Assembly: GCA_015057425.1 (NCBI GenBank)
Contig: SVEL01000008.1
Location: 1-64,000 of the forward strand
Reading direction: 5' to 3'
DNA from: Lachnospiraceae bacterium
Lineage (GTDB): Bacteria > Bacillota > Clostridia > Lachnospirales > Lachnospiraceae
Length of the DNA: 64,000 nt
Shown: positions 1 through 8,942 of the stretch, one piece after another
Layout: each line of letters starts with the position of its first letter
Numbering within the stretch: position 1 is the stretch's first letter
Program-made: the position numbers and the translations under genes
The notes under the pieces: generated by a model
The model's database searches: none
Told to the model about the DNA's origin: nothing
The model's input: only the letters and a program-made list of their open reading frames with translations

Positions 1-1
1 A

Positions 2-406
2 ACCACAAAAAAACAGATGGCAGAGCAGAGTAAGAATAGTAGAATTGTTAAGTCTATTGTCGGTGGAGCTATAGTTGGTTTTATATGTGGAACTGTCGGT
101 GCTGGTGGTGGTATGATGCTTTTGTTCATGCTTACTTCTTTCTTAGGATATGAAATGCATATGGCAGTAGGAACAAGTGTATTTATTATGGCATTTACAG
201 CATTAACTGGAGGTATTGGTCATTTTGCTGTGGGTGGAATGCCTGACATTGTCAGTCTTGTGCTTTGTGTTATGTTTACGTTTTTGTGGGCAAGAATTGC
301 TGCAGTAATTGCAAATAAGGCATCAGCAAAAACATTAAACAGAGTTGTTGGTGTTATTATGATTGCTACCAGCATTGTCATTTTAGCTGTCAATTACCTA
401 AGTTAA
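2..406 (+). CDS. TSUP (TauE/SafE) family membrane permease, 3' part
   Basis: C-terminal part of a sulfite exporter TauE/SafE-type permease. The frame is open to the left window edge, with no stop before the first ATG at 17, so the gene starts outside. The visible protein has three or four hydrophobic segments and the glycine-rich GTVGAGGGMML stretch typical of one of the two repeats in this family. Whole proteins are about 250 residues, so roughly half is present. The family moves organic or sulfur anions across the cytoplasmic membrane; the substrate cannot be read from this piece. A hairpin terminator follows at 417. Confidence 0.7.
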   Translation, partial: TTKKQMAEQSKNSRIVKSIVGGAIVGFICGTVGAGGGMMLLFMLTSFLGYEMHMAVGTSVFIMAFTALTGGIGHFAVGGMPDIVSLVLCVMFTFLWARIAAVIANKASAKTLNRVVGVIMIATSIVILAVNYLS

Positions 407-416
407 GGAATAATCT

Positions 417-457
417 ATCGCACCTACTAAAAACTGCAGGTGCGATACACTTGTTTT
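417..457 (+). terminator. Rho-independent terminator after TSUP gene
   Basis: A perfect 9-bp stem (417-425 with 438-446, ATCGCACCT/AGGTGCGAT) is followed by a short T-rich stretch. It lies 10 bases after the stop codon. Confidence 0.6.
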
Positions 458-548
458 TCAATCACGTCTGACATAATGTGTTTTTTGTCCGGAACCTAAT
501 CTTAATAAATTCTTTTGTTCTGGAGCGTTTTGCTATAAGTGGTTTTTC

Positions 549-578
549 TTGACAGCAAGAAAATAATAGATGTATAAT
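549..578 (+). promoter_or_regulatory. Promoter of esterase gene
   Basis: TTGACA at 549-554 and TATAAT at 573-578 with 18-base spacing, a near-ideal housekeeping promoter. The predicted start point falls at the palindrome at 583-602. Confidence 0.7.
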
Positions 579-582
579 ATCA

Positions 583-602
583 TTAATTAGAAATCTAATT
601 AA
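583..602. promoter_or_regulatory. Palindromic operator-like site
   Basis: Perfect inverted repeat with 8-base arms TTAATTAG/CTAATTAA and a 4-base centre, directly downstream of the -10 box. Position and shape fit a repressor site; TTAG/CTAA symmetry is common for MarR-type regulators. The regulator is not in the window, so the assignment is inference. Confidence 0.45.
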
Positions 603-631
603 CGTTTAAATGAACGCGGAGAGGTGAAGGT

Positions 632-2167
632 ATGAAAAATAGAAAGGTAAGAATAGAAACAGGTGAGTTACAGGGAGTTTTCGGATATGACCCACGTATA
701 ACGGTGTTTAAAGGTGTGCCATATGCGGCACCGCCGGTTGGCGAACTTAGATGGAAATCACCAACACCTGCGAAGCCATGGGAAGGAGTAAGAATGGCTG
801 ATAAGTATGGTCCTATATCGTGTCAGCACACTCCGGGTATTAATCCGGATGACTTTTGGACAAGAGAACTTCATCCTGCAGGTCCGGAGTATGAGATGAG
901 TGAGGATTGTCTGTATGTAAATGTATATACACCGGCAAAAAGTGAAGATGAGAAACTTCCGGTATTATTCTATATTCATGGTGGCGGATATCAGGGAGGT
1001 TATCCTTTTGAGGTAGAATTTGACTGGGAGCATATGGCAAGAAAAGGTATTGTTGTGGTGGCAGTTACATATCGTCTTGGAATTATGGGATTTTTAACAA
1101 GTTCATTGTTGGTAGATGATGCCCCTGAACAGATTAAGGGAAATTACGGTATACAGGATCAATTATATGCATTGCAGTGGACCAAGAGAAATATTAAAGC
1201 TTTTGGTGGTGATCCTGATAAGATAACTATTGCAGGACAGTCTGCCGGTGCAGGAAGTGTGCAATGTTTATTGGCTACGCCATATGGAAAAGATGCAATG
1301 AATGGGGCAATATTACAAAGCGGAGTATTTCCGGAGTTTGGAGATATTCCGGCACCAATTAATCCATGTACCCTTGAACATGCCATAAAGATGGGAGATA
1401 CATTATTTGAAAAGGCAGGTATTCGTACTGCAAAAGATGCCAGAAACCTGACAGCTAAGGAACTTATCCGTATGGAGGCAGAATTCCTGTCACCGGGAAT
1501 TCATTTCCAACCGGTAGTGGACGGAGATTTTCTTACTGAAACGGCCTTTGAGGCAATGAGACGCGGTCATCATCATAATGTGCCTATATTGGCAGGCTAT
1601 AACAGAGGTGAGGTAAGAGCATTCAGATTCGGAAAATATCCTGAGTCAATAGCTGAGCTTGAACAGTTTGCAGAGAGATATGGTGACAGAAAAGAAGACT
1701 TTATTAAAGTATGTAATGCTAAAAGTGATGAACAGGCAGCTGCCATATTTGAGTCCGATGCGTATCTTGATTTTGTTGCGGGAACAATTATGGTGGGGCA
1801 CATACAGCATAACTTGGGAAGAGAGGCTTACCTTTATGAATTTGATGCGGATATTCCTGGTGAGCCATATGATTCGTTCCATGGAAGTGAGCTGTGGTTT
1901 GCATACGATTCTCTGGCAAGAAGCTGGAGGCCGTTTGTAGGTAAACACTATGATTTGGCAAGGCAGATTAGCTCATACTGGGTAAATTTCGTGAAAACAG
2001 GTAATCCTAATGGCAAGGATACATTTGGGTATGATTTGCCGCGATGGGATGCATTTTCGCCGGATGAAGCAACAATTATGAAATTTACGGATAGTCCAAA
2101 TCAAGTATCTTTAGCTTGTGATGATGTAATGAAATTCCGTATCGATTACGCAAGTAAGTTACAATAG
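632..2167 (+). CDS. Type B carboxylesterase (PnbA-like)
   Basis: Alpha/beta-hydrolase of the carboxylesterase type B / para-nitrobenzyl esterase family, 511 residues, the usual length. The oxyanion HGGG is at 116-119, the nucleophile elbow GQSAGA has Ser204, and Glu327 and His417 complete the triad with spacing close to B. subtilis pNB esterase. There is no signal peptide, so it acts in the cytoplasm. It should hydrolyse carboxylic esters; removal of acetyl or aryl esters from imported plant oligosaccharides is a guess from the neighbouring glycosidase. The start has a GGAGAGGTGA ribosome site and its own promoter and palindrome. The next gene follows after 36 bases, probably in the same transcript. 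Confidence 0.88.
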   Translation: MKNRKVRIETGELQGVFGYDPRITVFKGVPYAAPPVGELRWKSPTPAKPWEGVRMADKYGPISCQHTPGINPDDFWTRELHPAGPEYEMSEDCLYVNVYTPAKSEDEKLPVLFYIHGGGYQGGYPFEVEFDWEHMARKGIVVVAVTYRLGIMGFLTSSLLVDDAPEQIKGNYGIQDQLYALQWTKRNIKAFGGDPDKITIAGQSAGAGSVQCLLATPYGKDAMNGAILQSGVFPEFGDIPAPINPCTLEHAIKMGDTLFEKAGIRTAKDARNLTAKELIRMEAEFLSPGIHFQPVVDGDFLTETAFEAMRRGHHHNVPILAGYNRGEVRAFRFGKYPESIAELEQFAERYGDRKEDFIKVCNAKSDEQAAAIFESDAYLDFVAGTIMVGHIQHNLGREAYLYEFDADIPGEPYDSFHGSELWFAYDSLARSWRPFVGKHYDLARQISSYWVNFVKTGNPNGKDTFGYDLPRWDAFSPDEATIMKFTDSPNQVSLACDDVMKFRIDYASKLQ

Positions 2168-2203
2168 TGGAAATATGTTAAATTGTTTTATGGAGGTATT
2201 TAT

Positions 2204-3367
2204 ATGGCAAAAAATTTAAAAAATGATTACAGTTTTATCAGAGGAGTATGTTATGGACTTCCGTATCTTTTGCCGGTGGAACAGGTAAAAAGAGAGTTAG
2301 TATATGGTAGAAAGCTTAATCTTAACAGTACGAGAATATGGCTTGTATATGATATTTACAAGGAAAATCCAAAGAAATTTATCGATGGTCTGGTTACTTA
2401 TGTAAGAACTGCAAACCAGTGTGGATACACAACTATGCCTATATTGTTTAATGGCAATGGGATTAATCCGGCTATTCTTGAAGAAGATTTCATCTCTGAC
2501 GGAGAAGCGTATGTTAAAGATGTAGTGGATGCCTTAAAAAATGAACAGGGTGTTATCATGTGGGATGTTATGAATGAACCTTCCTGTAATGATTACATTA
2601 TGAAGTGTGCACCGGAAGAAAAAGAAGAACGATACGATAAAATGTGGAAATTCGTAAGACATTTTTGTAACTACGTTAAATCAATTGATGATGAAATTCC
2701 TGTTACGGTGGGACATACCTTTAAAGAAGATGTGGAGCCTACGATTAATGAAGTAGATGTTATATCATTTCATGATTATTTTTCTACGGAAAAGGCAGTT
2801 CGTTCTACATATGAGTATGTTAAGGCATTGGCTGATAAATATGGTAAATGTATGATAAATAGTGAAATGGGATGCCTCGGCAGAGCAAACCCTTATGACC
2901 TTGCTTTAAGAGTATGTGAAGAGTATAAGACGGGATGGTATATATTTGAGCTTATGATAGGCGGGTATTGGGGTGATATTCATGGAATATTCTATTCTGA
3001 CGGAACCATAAGAGATGGTAATATTGTTGCAGCTATTATGGGATGTTACAGAAACCGTACCGAAACCGCCATAAAGCCCAATGCCAATAAAGAAGGCTAC
3101 GCAATAAGAGGCATTAATATGCTTAAAGATGCTTTGGAAGAAAAAACTGAGGTATTTAGTGCTGAAAGAAAACCTGCTGAAGAAATATTAGAGGCTTGTG
3201 AATTTTGCGCAAATCTTTTGGAAGGTTGTGAAATGGTACCTATGTATGAACCGCCAACAGCAAGAATATACAGACTTCGTAGTCAGAGCAATCCGGATAT
3301 GGTAGAAGTGAGAAAACTTGCATATGAGCTTGCAGGTCTGTTAAAGGATTATTGTCAGCTTATTTAG
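2204..3367 (+). CDS. GH5-like (clan A) glycoside hydrolase, cytoplasmic
   Basis: TIM-barrel hydrolase resembling the GH5 cellulase superfamily. The motif DVMNEPS carries the likely acid/base Glu125, and MINSEMG the likely nucleophile Glu221, at clan-A spacing. It is 387 residues with no signal peptide, so it would act on imported oligosaccharides. The ATG at 2204 is chosen because GGAGG sits 7 bases upstream; a TTG at 2183 is in frame but lacks a site. It probably forms an operon with the esterase upstream. The exact substrate (xylan-, mannan- or glucan-derived) cannot be read from the sequence. Confidence 0.72.
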   Translation: MAKNLKNDYSFIRGVCYGLPYLLPVEQVKRELVYGRKLNLNSTRIWLVYDIYKENPKKFIDGLVTYVRTANQCGYTTMPILFNGNGINPAILEEDFISDGEAYVKDVVDALKNEQGVIMWDVMNEPSCNDYIMKCAPEEKEERYDKMWKFVRHFCNYVKSIDDEIPVTVGHTFKEDVEPTINEVDVISFHDYFSTEKAVRSTYEYVKALADKYGKCMINSEMGCLGRANPYDLALRVCEEYKTGWYIFELMIGGYWGDIHGIFYSDGTIRDGNIVAAIMGCYRNRTETAIKPNANKEGYAIRGINMLKDALEEKTEVFSAERKPAEEILEACEFCANLLEGCEMVPMYEPPTARIYRLRSQSNPDMVEVRKLAYELAGLLKDYCQLI

Positions 3368-3484
3368 GCAGAAGTGTTATGACAAAGCGCAAATTATATC
3401 AGCATAATCCCACTCATTTTCAATGTAAAAAGTTAAAAATCAGTGTGTTAGAATGATAAAAAGACGTTGAAAAGGAGAATAATT

Positions 3485-3943
3485 ATGAAAAAGATAATAA
3501 GCGTGTTGTTGATAGCAGTATTTGTTTTATCCGGTTGCGGTAGTAAAAAAACAGAAGTCGTGGAAAATGCATTGGCTACACAGTTAGATAAAGAGAAGAT
3601 AGAAAGCGTTGTGTTTTGTCAGGGGACGGGCATAATGAGATTTGGAAAAGGCTGTGATACTAATAGCGGAAAAGAAGATATAGACGCAGTGATAAATGCT
3701 TTTTCGAAGGCCTCTTCTGACGGTGAACCATTTGAAGAGTACAAAAGTGAGGGATTCCATAAGTTGTATGAGCCGGCGATAGTGATTAATTATGAATCAG
3801 GGGAAAAAGCTGAAATTAAGTGGGAAATTATGACAGGAGTACTTATATATAAGGATACTGAATATTATATAAGTAAGACACAGGCTCAAAAGTTATATAA
3901 CGTATTTACAAAGTATAATCCGCAAACAAGCGGCATAATGTAA
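3485..3943 (+). CDS. Small lipoprotein of unknown function
   Basis: 152 residues. A short charged start, a hydrophobic stretch and a lipobox LSGC (Cys18) mark it as an exported lipoprotein anchored on the outer face of the membrane. The mature part has no motif that I recognise. The ATG at 3485 follows AAAGGAG; the TTG at 3467 in the same frame lies inside that site. It is separated from the upstream hydrolase by 117 bases and followed by a convergent terminator. Confidence 0.75.
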   Translation: MKKIISVLLIAVFVLSGCGSKKTEVVENALATQLDKEKIESVVFCQGTGIMRFGKGCDTNSGKEDIDAVINAFSKASSDGEPFEEYKSEGFHKLYEPAIVINYESGEKAEIKWEIMTGVLIYKDTEYYISKTQAQKLYNVFTKYNPQTSGIM

Positions 3944-3966
3944 AATATAGTTTTAGTTAAAATAAT

Positions 3967-4024
3967 AACCCGTGCAGGTTACCGAACCTATATGATTAAT
4001 AGGCAATGTAACTTGTCACGGGTT
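3967..4024. terminator. Convergent terminator
   Basis: Long hairpin whose outer arms AACCCGTG and CACGGGTT (3967-3974 and 4017-4024) enclose further paired segments. It lies between the lipoprotein gene and the convergent kdgK. T-rich tracts on both outer sides suit use in both directions. Confidence 0.6.
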
Positions 4025-4058
4025 AATTTGTATCTTTTACTAATAAGTTATTTAAAGT

Positions 4059-5081
4059 TTATCGCTGTACTCTTCCTGAACCGTCTCCGCCTGCAAGTTT
4101 TTCAACTTCAGCGACACTTACACGGTTATAATCACCTTCAATAGAATGCTTAAGTGCAGAAGCAGCAACTGCAAATTCAATTGCATCTTGAGAAGATTTT
4201 CCGGAAAGAAGCGAATATATAAGTCCGCCACCAAAGGAATCGCCGCCACCTACACGGTCAACGATATGAAGGCTGTATGACTTTGAGAAGCAGTAATTTT
4301 CGCCATCATAAAGCATACCTGCCCAGTCATTGTCACTGGCTGAGATTGATGTTCTGAGAGTGATTGCAACCTTTTCAAAACCGAATTTATCAGCAAGCTG
4401 TTTTGCAACAGATTTGTAACCGTCGTGGTTCAATTTGCCACCATAGATATCTGTATCTTCTGCTTCTATACCAAATACATCCTTGGCATCTTCTTCATTG
4501 GAAATACAAACGTCAACGTACTTGCAAAGTTCAGTCATAGCTTCTCTTGCTTCATCTCTTGTCCAAAGCTTTCCGCGATAGTTAAGGTCGCAGGAAAGCT
4601 TTACACCTTTTGCTTTTGCAGCAATACAAGCCTGTTTACATATTTCAACTAAGTTCTTACCGAGAGCAGGAGTTATACCTGTAAAATGGAACCAGTCAGC
4701 GCCTTCGAAGATATTGTCCCAGTCAAAGTCTTCAGGTTTGGCTTCCTGAATAGCAGAATGCGCTCTGTCGTAAATGCATACAGAACCACGCTGAGAAGCG
4801 CCTTTTTCTAAGAAATAAATGCCAATTCTGTCGCCACCGCGAACGATTTTACTTGTGTCTACACCAAATGAACGGAGAGAGTCAACAGCGGCCTGTCCGA
4901 TAGCATGTTTTGGAAGTTTTGTTACATATACACTGTCCATTCCGTAGTTTGCAAGTGAAACCGATACGTTAGCTTCACCGCCACCGAAAGTGGCCTGCAT
5001 CTGGTCATTTTGGAAGAAACGATAATATCCGTTAGGTGCAAGGCGAAGCATAATCTCGCCGAAAGTTACTATTCTTTTCAT
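4059..5081 (-). CDS. kdgK: 2-dehydro-3-deoxygluconokinase (PfkB family)
   Basis: Phosphorylates 2-keto-3-deoxygluconate to KDPG, the step before Eda in uronate (pectin, glucuronate) breakdown. At 340 residues it has the family's normal length. The N-terminal substrate motif GGGEANV is at 33-39 and the C-terminal PfkB signature GGGDSFGGG carries the catalytic base Asp281. Its start overlaps the stop of eda by four bases (ATGA), so the two are translationally coupled. The pairing with eda supports KDG rather than fructose or ribose as substrate. Soluble, cytoplasmic. Confidence 0.9.
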   Translation of the reverse strand: MKRIVTFGEIMLRLAPNGYYRFFQNDQMQATFGGGEANVSVSLANYGMDSVYVTKLPKHAIGQAAVDSLRSFGVDTSKIVRGGDRIGIYFLEKGASQRGSVCIYDRAHSAIQEAKPEDFDWDNIFEGADWFHFTGITPALGKNLVEICKQACIAAKAKGVKLSCDLNYRGKLWTRDEAREAMTELCKYVDVCISNEEDAKDVFGIEAEDTDIYGGKLNHDGYKSVAKQLADKFGFEKVAITLRTSISASDNDWAGMLYDGENYCFSKSYSLHIVDRVGGGDSFGGGLIYSLLSGKSSQDAIEFAVAASALKHSIEGDYNRVSVAEVEKLAGGDGSGRVQR

Positions 5082-5638
5082 TTGTTTTCCTCCTCCATTT
5101 TATCAAGAGATTCTTTTACAAAGAAGCTTCCACCGATAGCTTCCACCTTATCAAAAGCAAGAAATTCATCTATATTACTTCTGTCTACACCACCTGTAGG
5201 TATGAACTTAACCTGAGGAAATGGAGCAGAGAGAGCTTTAAGAGCCTTGAGTCCGCCATAGATGTTGGCAGGGAAGAACTTAACTGTAGTGATTCCAAGT
5301 TCAAGAGCCTGCATAATTTCTGTAGGCGTAACGCATCCTGGATAGTAAGGGATATTATTTTCTTTACAAATATTAGCTACTGAAACGGAAAGTCCCGGTG
5401 AAACGATAAACTGTGCTCCTGCATCAAGAGCAGCCTTACATTGTTCTGCATTAATGACCGTGCCTGCGCCTATACTCATCTCCGGATAATTTTTGCATGC
5501 ATATGAAATAGCTTCTGCAGCGCATGCTGTACGGAATGTGATTTCAGCAGTGTTAATTCCGTTATTTTTTAGTGCTTTTAAAATTTTGTCGGTTTCGGAC
5601 AATTCCTTAATCACGACAACAGGTACAAATTTTTCCAT
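5078..5638 (-). CDS. eda: 2-dehydro-3-deoxyphosphogluconate aldolase
   Basis: Cleaves KDPG to pyruvate and glyceraldehyde-3-phosphate. The 186-residue protein is a compact class I aldolase. Lys120 in VKFFPA is the Schiff-base lysine, with Glu32 and Arg36 in AEITFRT; all three sit exactly 13 positions before E. coli Lys133, Glu45 and Arg49, so the N-terminus is merely shorter. An AGGAGG site precedes the ATG and overlaps the stop of the mini-protein gene upstream. It is the second gene of a three-gene minus-strand operon ending in kdgK. Confidence 0.93.
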   Translation of the reverse strand: MEKFVPVVVIKELSETDKILKALKNNGINTAEITFRTACAAEAISYACKNYPEMSIGAGTVINAEQCKAALDAGAQFIVSPGLSVSVANICKENNIPYYPGCVTPTEIMQALELGITTVKFFPANIYGGLKALKALSAPFPQVKFIPTGGVDRSNIDEFLAFDKVEAIGGSFFVKESLDKMEEENK

Positions 5639-5647
5639 AATTGCCTC

Positions 5648-5821
5648 CTAATTTTGTTTTCTGACGATTTTATATTCGTCATCACTCTGATAATATGGAC
5701 ATTCCTTATAATTGCTGCTTAGTAAGCGAAAATACTCGTCCTCGTCCATATTTACCATACATATATATTCATCGTAATCTTCATCGTACTGAAGATTGCC
5801 GCATGTATCACAACTTGCCAT
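5648..5821 (-). CDS. 57-residue cysteine-rich mini-protein (DUF6472-like)
   Basis: Small acidic protein with four cysteines (4, 7, 21, 41): a CDTC pair near the start, an ICMVNMDEDEYFRL middle and a CPYYQSDDEY tail. The pattern matches, from memory, a short protein family (DUF6472) frequent in Lachnospiraceae. Four spaced cysteines suggest a zinc or other metal site, but no function is known. The ATG follows AAAGGAG. Its TAG stop lies inside the eda ribosome site, so it is the first gene of the eda-kdgK operon. It is short enough to be missed by ordinary gene calling. Confidence 0.8.
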   Translation of the reverse strand: MASCDTCGNLQYDEDYDEYICMVNMDEDEYFRLLSSNYKECPYYQSDDEYKIVRKQN

Positions 5822-5869
5822 AATACTCCTTTCATGTGGCTTAGGACCGACTTAAACCAATAATATTGT

Positions 5870-5898
5870 ATTATACTATTTTATTATATGAATGGCAA
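5870..5898 (-). promoter_or_regulatory. Promoter of mini-protein/eda/kdgK operon
   Basis: On the minus strand TTGCCA (5898-5893) and TATAAT (5875-5870) are spaced 17 bases apart. The repeat array starts about 30 bases upstream. Confidence 0.6.
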
Positions 5899-5930
5899 AC
5901 AACTTTTTTATTTATAGTAAAAATACTTTT

Positions 5931-6215
5931 TTATCTATACAAAATATTTTATCTATACAAAAATAATTTAAAAAAAGATAAAAAAATCCAGCTTAAATTT
6001 TACATAAGTATAGAAATTACGTAAATTTAATCGATTCATTTTATCTATGCAGAAAAAAGTGCTTATGAGATAAAAAATCAGCTTAATTTTTTTATCTTTT
6101 AGATAGATTTTCTTGTATAGATAAAAAATCATTCAAATCAGAGGATATAACTTGAGATTTTTATTCTAAAACATAGAAATTTTTATCTTTTTAATAACTT
6201 TTTTTGCATAGATAA
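5931..6215. repeat. Cluster of TTATCTATRCA repeats between uronate and fucose operons
   Basis: Five close copies of TTATCTATRCA: direct at 5931, 5949 and 6041, and inverted at 6113-6124 and 6204-6215. Weaker half copies (GATAAAAAA, TTTATCTTTT) lie between them. The rest of the 570-base gap 5839-6407 is AT-rich and has no convincing ORF. Position between two divergent sugar operons suggests regulator binding sites. The motif's core GTATAGAT is one base from the GntR/HutC-type GTATAGAC; that link is inference. Confidence 0.6.
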
Positions 6216-6283
6216 AAAACAATAACAAAATTGGCAAATCAGCGATAAAAATCGGTATATCCATAGCAAATCACACCACCATT

Positions 6284-6360
6284 ACAATAAATTGTCCAAT
6301 AAATAATGCAACTCTAATCGTTCTTTTTAGGTATTTTTTTAAAACAAAAAATTGTACAAT
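6284..6360. promoter_or_regulatory. Upstream region of fucI with two small palindromes
   Basis: ACAAT-AA-ATTGT at 6284-6295 and the perfect ATTGTACAAT at 6351-6360 lie just before fucI. A TATATT at 6364 could be a -10 box, but no good -35 is visible, as expected of an activated or repressed promoter. Confidence 0.3.
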
Positions 6361-6407
6361 GTTTATATTAGGAAATGTAGGCTTTTAAGAAGCAGAAAGG
6401 AAATAAT

Positions 6408-8204
6408 ATGGCAGAGAACAGATTAATCGGAAGATACCCTGTAATTGGTATTCGCCCAACAATTGATGGAAGACGTGGATTTTTAAAAGTAAGAGAATCT
6501 TTGGAAGAACAAACTATGAATATGGCTCGTTCTGCAAAGAAATTGTTTGAAGAAAATTTAAGATATTCTAACGGAGAACCTGTTAAGGTTGTTATATCAC
6601 CTACAACTATAGGCCGTGTGGCAGAGGCAGCAGAATGTGCAGATTACTTTGCAAAAGAAGGCGTAGAAATTACACTTACGGTTACACCTTGCTGGTGCTA
6701 TGGTGCAGAAACGATGGATATGGATCCGAGAACCATAAAAGGTGTGTGGGGATTTAACGGAACAGAAAGACCGGGTGCCGTGTACCTTGCATCTGTGCTT
6801 GCAACACATGCACAGAAAGGACTTCCTGCGTTTGGCATATATGGTCACGATGTGCAGAATGCAGATGCAACAGATATACCTGAAGATGTGGAAGAAAAAC
6901 TTCTTCGTTTCGGACGTGCTGCAGTTGCAGTTGCTACTATGAGAGGCAAATCATATCTTCAGATTGGTTCAATCTGTATGGGTATCGGTGGTTCTATTAT
7001 AGACCCGGATTTTATCGAATCATATTTAGGTATGCGTGTTGAATCTGTAGATGAGGTGGAAATTATTCGTCGTATGGAACGTGGAATTTATGACGAAAAA
7101 GAATTTGAAAAGGCATATACATGGGCAAAAGAAAAGTGTATAATCGGATTTGATAAGAATCCGGAAGCTGTACAGAAGACACCTGAACAGACTGACGAAG
7201 ATTTGAAATTTGTAGTTAAGATGATGTGTATCATCAAGGATTTGATGAATGGAAATAAAAATCTTCCTGAAGGCTGTGAGGAAGAAATGGTAGGTCATAA
7301 TGCAATTGCAGCAGGATTCCAGGGTCAGAGACAGTGGACTGATTTCTATCCAAACTGCGATTTTCCGGAAGCAATGCTTAATACATCATTTGACTGGAAC
7401 GGAGCAAGAGAACCATATATTCTTGCAACAGAAAATGATGTTTTAAATGGCCTTGGCATGTTGTTTATGAAGCTTCTTACAAACAGAGCACAGATATTTG
7501 CCGATGTTCGTACATATTGGAGTCCGGAAGCAGTGCAGAAAGCTACAGGATATGAAGTTGAAGGATTGGCAAAGGAAGCAGGCGGATTTATTCACCTTAT
7601 CAATTCAGGAGCTGCGTGTCTTGATGCAAATGGTCAGGCAAAGGATGAAAATGGCAATGCTGTTATGAAACCTTGGTACGAAGTAAATGAAGCTGATATG
7701 GATGCCATTATGAAGGCGACAACATGGAATGCAGCAGATTATGGTTATTTCAGAGGCGGCGGATTCTCATCAAGATTTGTTACGGAAGCGGAGATGCCTG
7801 TAACAATGATTCGTCTTAACCTTGTAAAAGGATTAGGCCCTGTACTTCAGATAGCAGAAGGCTGGACAGTTAACCTTCCGTCAGAAGTTACAGATAAGCT
7901 TTGGGCGCGTACAGATTATACATGGCCATGTACATGGTTTGCACCGAGATGCGATGGTAAAGAAGGACCATTTAAGAGTGCGTATGATGTTATGAATAAC
8001 TGGGGCGCAAATCACGGAGCAATCAGTTACGGACATATCGGAGCTGACCTTATTACACTTTGTTCGATGCTTCGTATTCCTGTAAGTATGCATAATGTTC
8101 CTGAGAAAGACATTTTCCGTCCTGCAGCATGGAATGCATTCGGAATGGATAAAGAAGGTCAGGATTATCGTGCATGTGCGGCATATGGACCATTATATAA
8201 GTAA
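6408..8204 (+). CDS. fucI: L-fucose isomerase
   Basis: Converts L-fucose to L-fuculose, the entry step of fucose catabolism; related enzymes also use D-arabinose. At 598 residues it matches the bacterial FucI length (about 590). Family blocks are clear: an RPTIDGRRG start, the TPCWCYG block, FQGQRQWTD and the metal-site region [16 protein letters not shown], with Glu321 and Asp344 as likely manganese ligands. The enzyme is cytoplasmic and normally hexameric. A clear AGAAAGGA site precedes the ATG. It is followed 24 bases later by fucA and then a kinase, giving the full isomerase-kinase-aldolase set. Confidence 0.95.
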   Translation: MAENRLIGRYPVIGIRPTIDGRRGFLKVRESLEEQTMNMARSAKKLFEENLRYSNGEPVKVVISPTTIGRVAEAAECADYFAKEGVEITLTVTPCWCYGAETMDMDPRTIKGVWGFNGTERPGAVYLASVLATHAQKGLPAFGIYGHDVQNADATDIPEDVEEKLLRFGRAAVAVATMRGKSYLQIGSICMGIGGSIIDPDFIESYLGMRVESVDEVEIIRRMERGIYDEKEFEKAYTWAKEKCIIGFDKNPEAVQKTPEQTDEDLKFVVKMMCIIKDLMNGNKNLPEGCEEEMVGHNAIAAGFQGQRQWTDFYPNCDFPEAMLNTSFDWNGAREPYILATENDVLNGLGMLFMKLLTNRAQIFADVRTYWSPEAVQKATGYEVEGLAKEAGGFIHLINSGAACLDANGQAKDENGNAVMKPWYEVNEADMDAIMKATTWNAADYGYFRGGGFSSRFVTEAEMPVTMIRLNLVKGLGPVLQIAEGWTVNLPSEVTDKLWARTDYTWPCTWFAPRCDGKEGPFKSAYDVMNNWGANHGAISYGHIGADLITLCSMLRIPVSMHNVPEKDIFRPAAWNAFGMDKEGQDYRACAAYGPLYK

Positions 8205-8228
8205 TTTGAAACAAGAAAGAGGAAAACG

Positions 8229-8915
8229 ATGAAATATCAGGAAATAAAAGAACAGATTTGTGATATCTGTAACAAAATGTGGTTATTAGGCTGGGTAGCT
8301 GCCAACGATGGAAATGTATCAGTAAGAGTAGGCGAAAATGAAATTCTTGCAACACCTACGGGAATCAGCAAGAGCTTTATTACACCGGAAAAACTGGTAC
8401 TTATAGATATGGATGGAAACATCTTAGAGGCAGAAGAAGGCTACCGCCCATCAAGTGAAATTAAAATGCATCTTTGTTGCTATAAAGAAAGAGAAGATGT
8501 AAAGGCAGTTCTTCATGCACATCCGCCTACAGCAACAGGTTTTGCGGTGGCGCATGTACATATGGACAAATACGTTATGATAGAGGATGTTCTTGCGCTT
8601 GGAAGCGTACCGGTAACCCCATATGGTACACCATCCACAGAAGAAGTTCCAAATGCAATACGTCCATATCTTCAGGAGCACGATGCGGTGCTTCTTGAAA
8701 ATCATGGCGCACTGACTATCGGAGCAGACCTGATAACAGCTTACTATAGAATGGAAAGCCTTGAACTTTGGGCAAAGATTCAGTTAAATGCTCATCTGTT
8801 AGGGGGAGCCAAGGAAATATCAAGACCGGATATTGATACACTTATAAGTATGCGCGAAAAGTATGGCGTAACAGGCCGTCATCCGGGATATAAGAAATAT
8901 AGCGAAGAAGAATAG
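8229..8915 (+). CDS. fucA: L-fuculose-1-phosphate aldolase
   Basis: Zinc-dependent class II aldolase/adducin family enzyme splitting L-fuculose-1-phosphate into dihydroxyacetone phosphate and L-lactaldehyde. Glu77, His96, His98 (HAHPP) and His159 (NHGA) correspond to E. coli FucA Glu73, His92, His94 and His155 with a constant shift of four, so the active site is intact. The length of 228 residues is normal. It is the middle gene of the operon with fucI and the FGGY kinase. No lactaldehyde reductase or fucose transporter is present nearby. Confidence 0.9.
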   Translation: MKYQEIKEQICDICNKMWLLGWVAANDGNVSVRVGENEILATPTGISKSFITPEKLVLIDMDGNILEAEEGYRPSSEIKMHLCCYKEREDVKAVLHAHPPTATGFAVAHVHMDKYVMIEDVLALGSVPVTPYGTPSTEEVPNAIRPYLQEHDAVLLENHGALTIGADLITAYYRMESLELWAKIQLNAHLLGGAKEISRPDIDTLISMREKYGVTGRHPGYKKYSEEE

Positions 8916-8942
8916 ACATTTCAAAGGAAAGGGTATTTTATA

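Noticed and set aside
5931-6215. Reading the TTATCTATRCA sites as DnaA boxes or an origin
   Set aside because: They differ from TTATCCACA at three positions and no replication genes are near.
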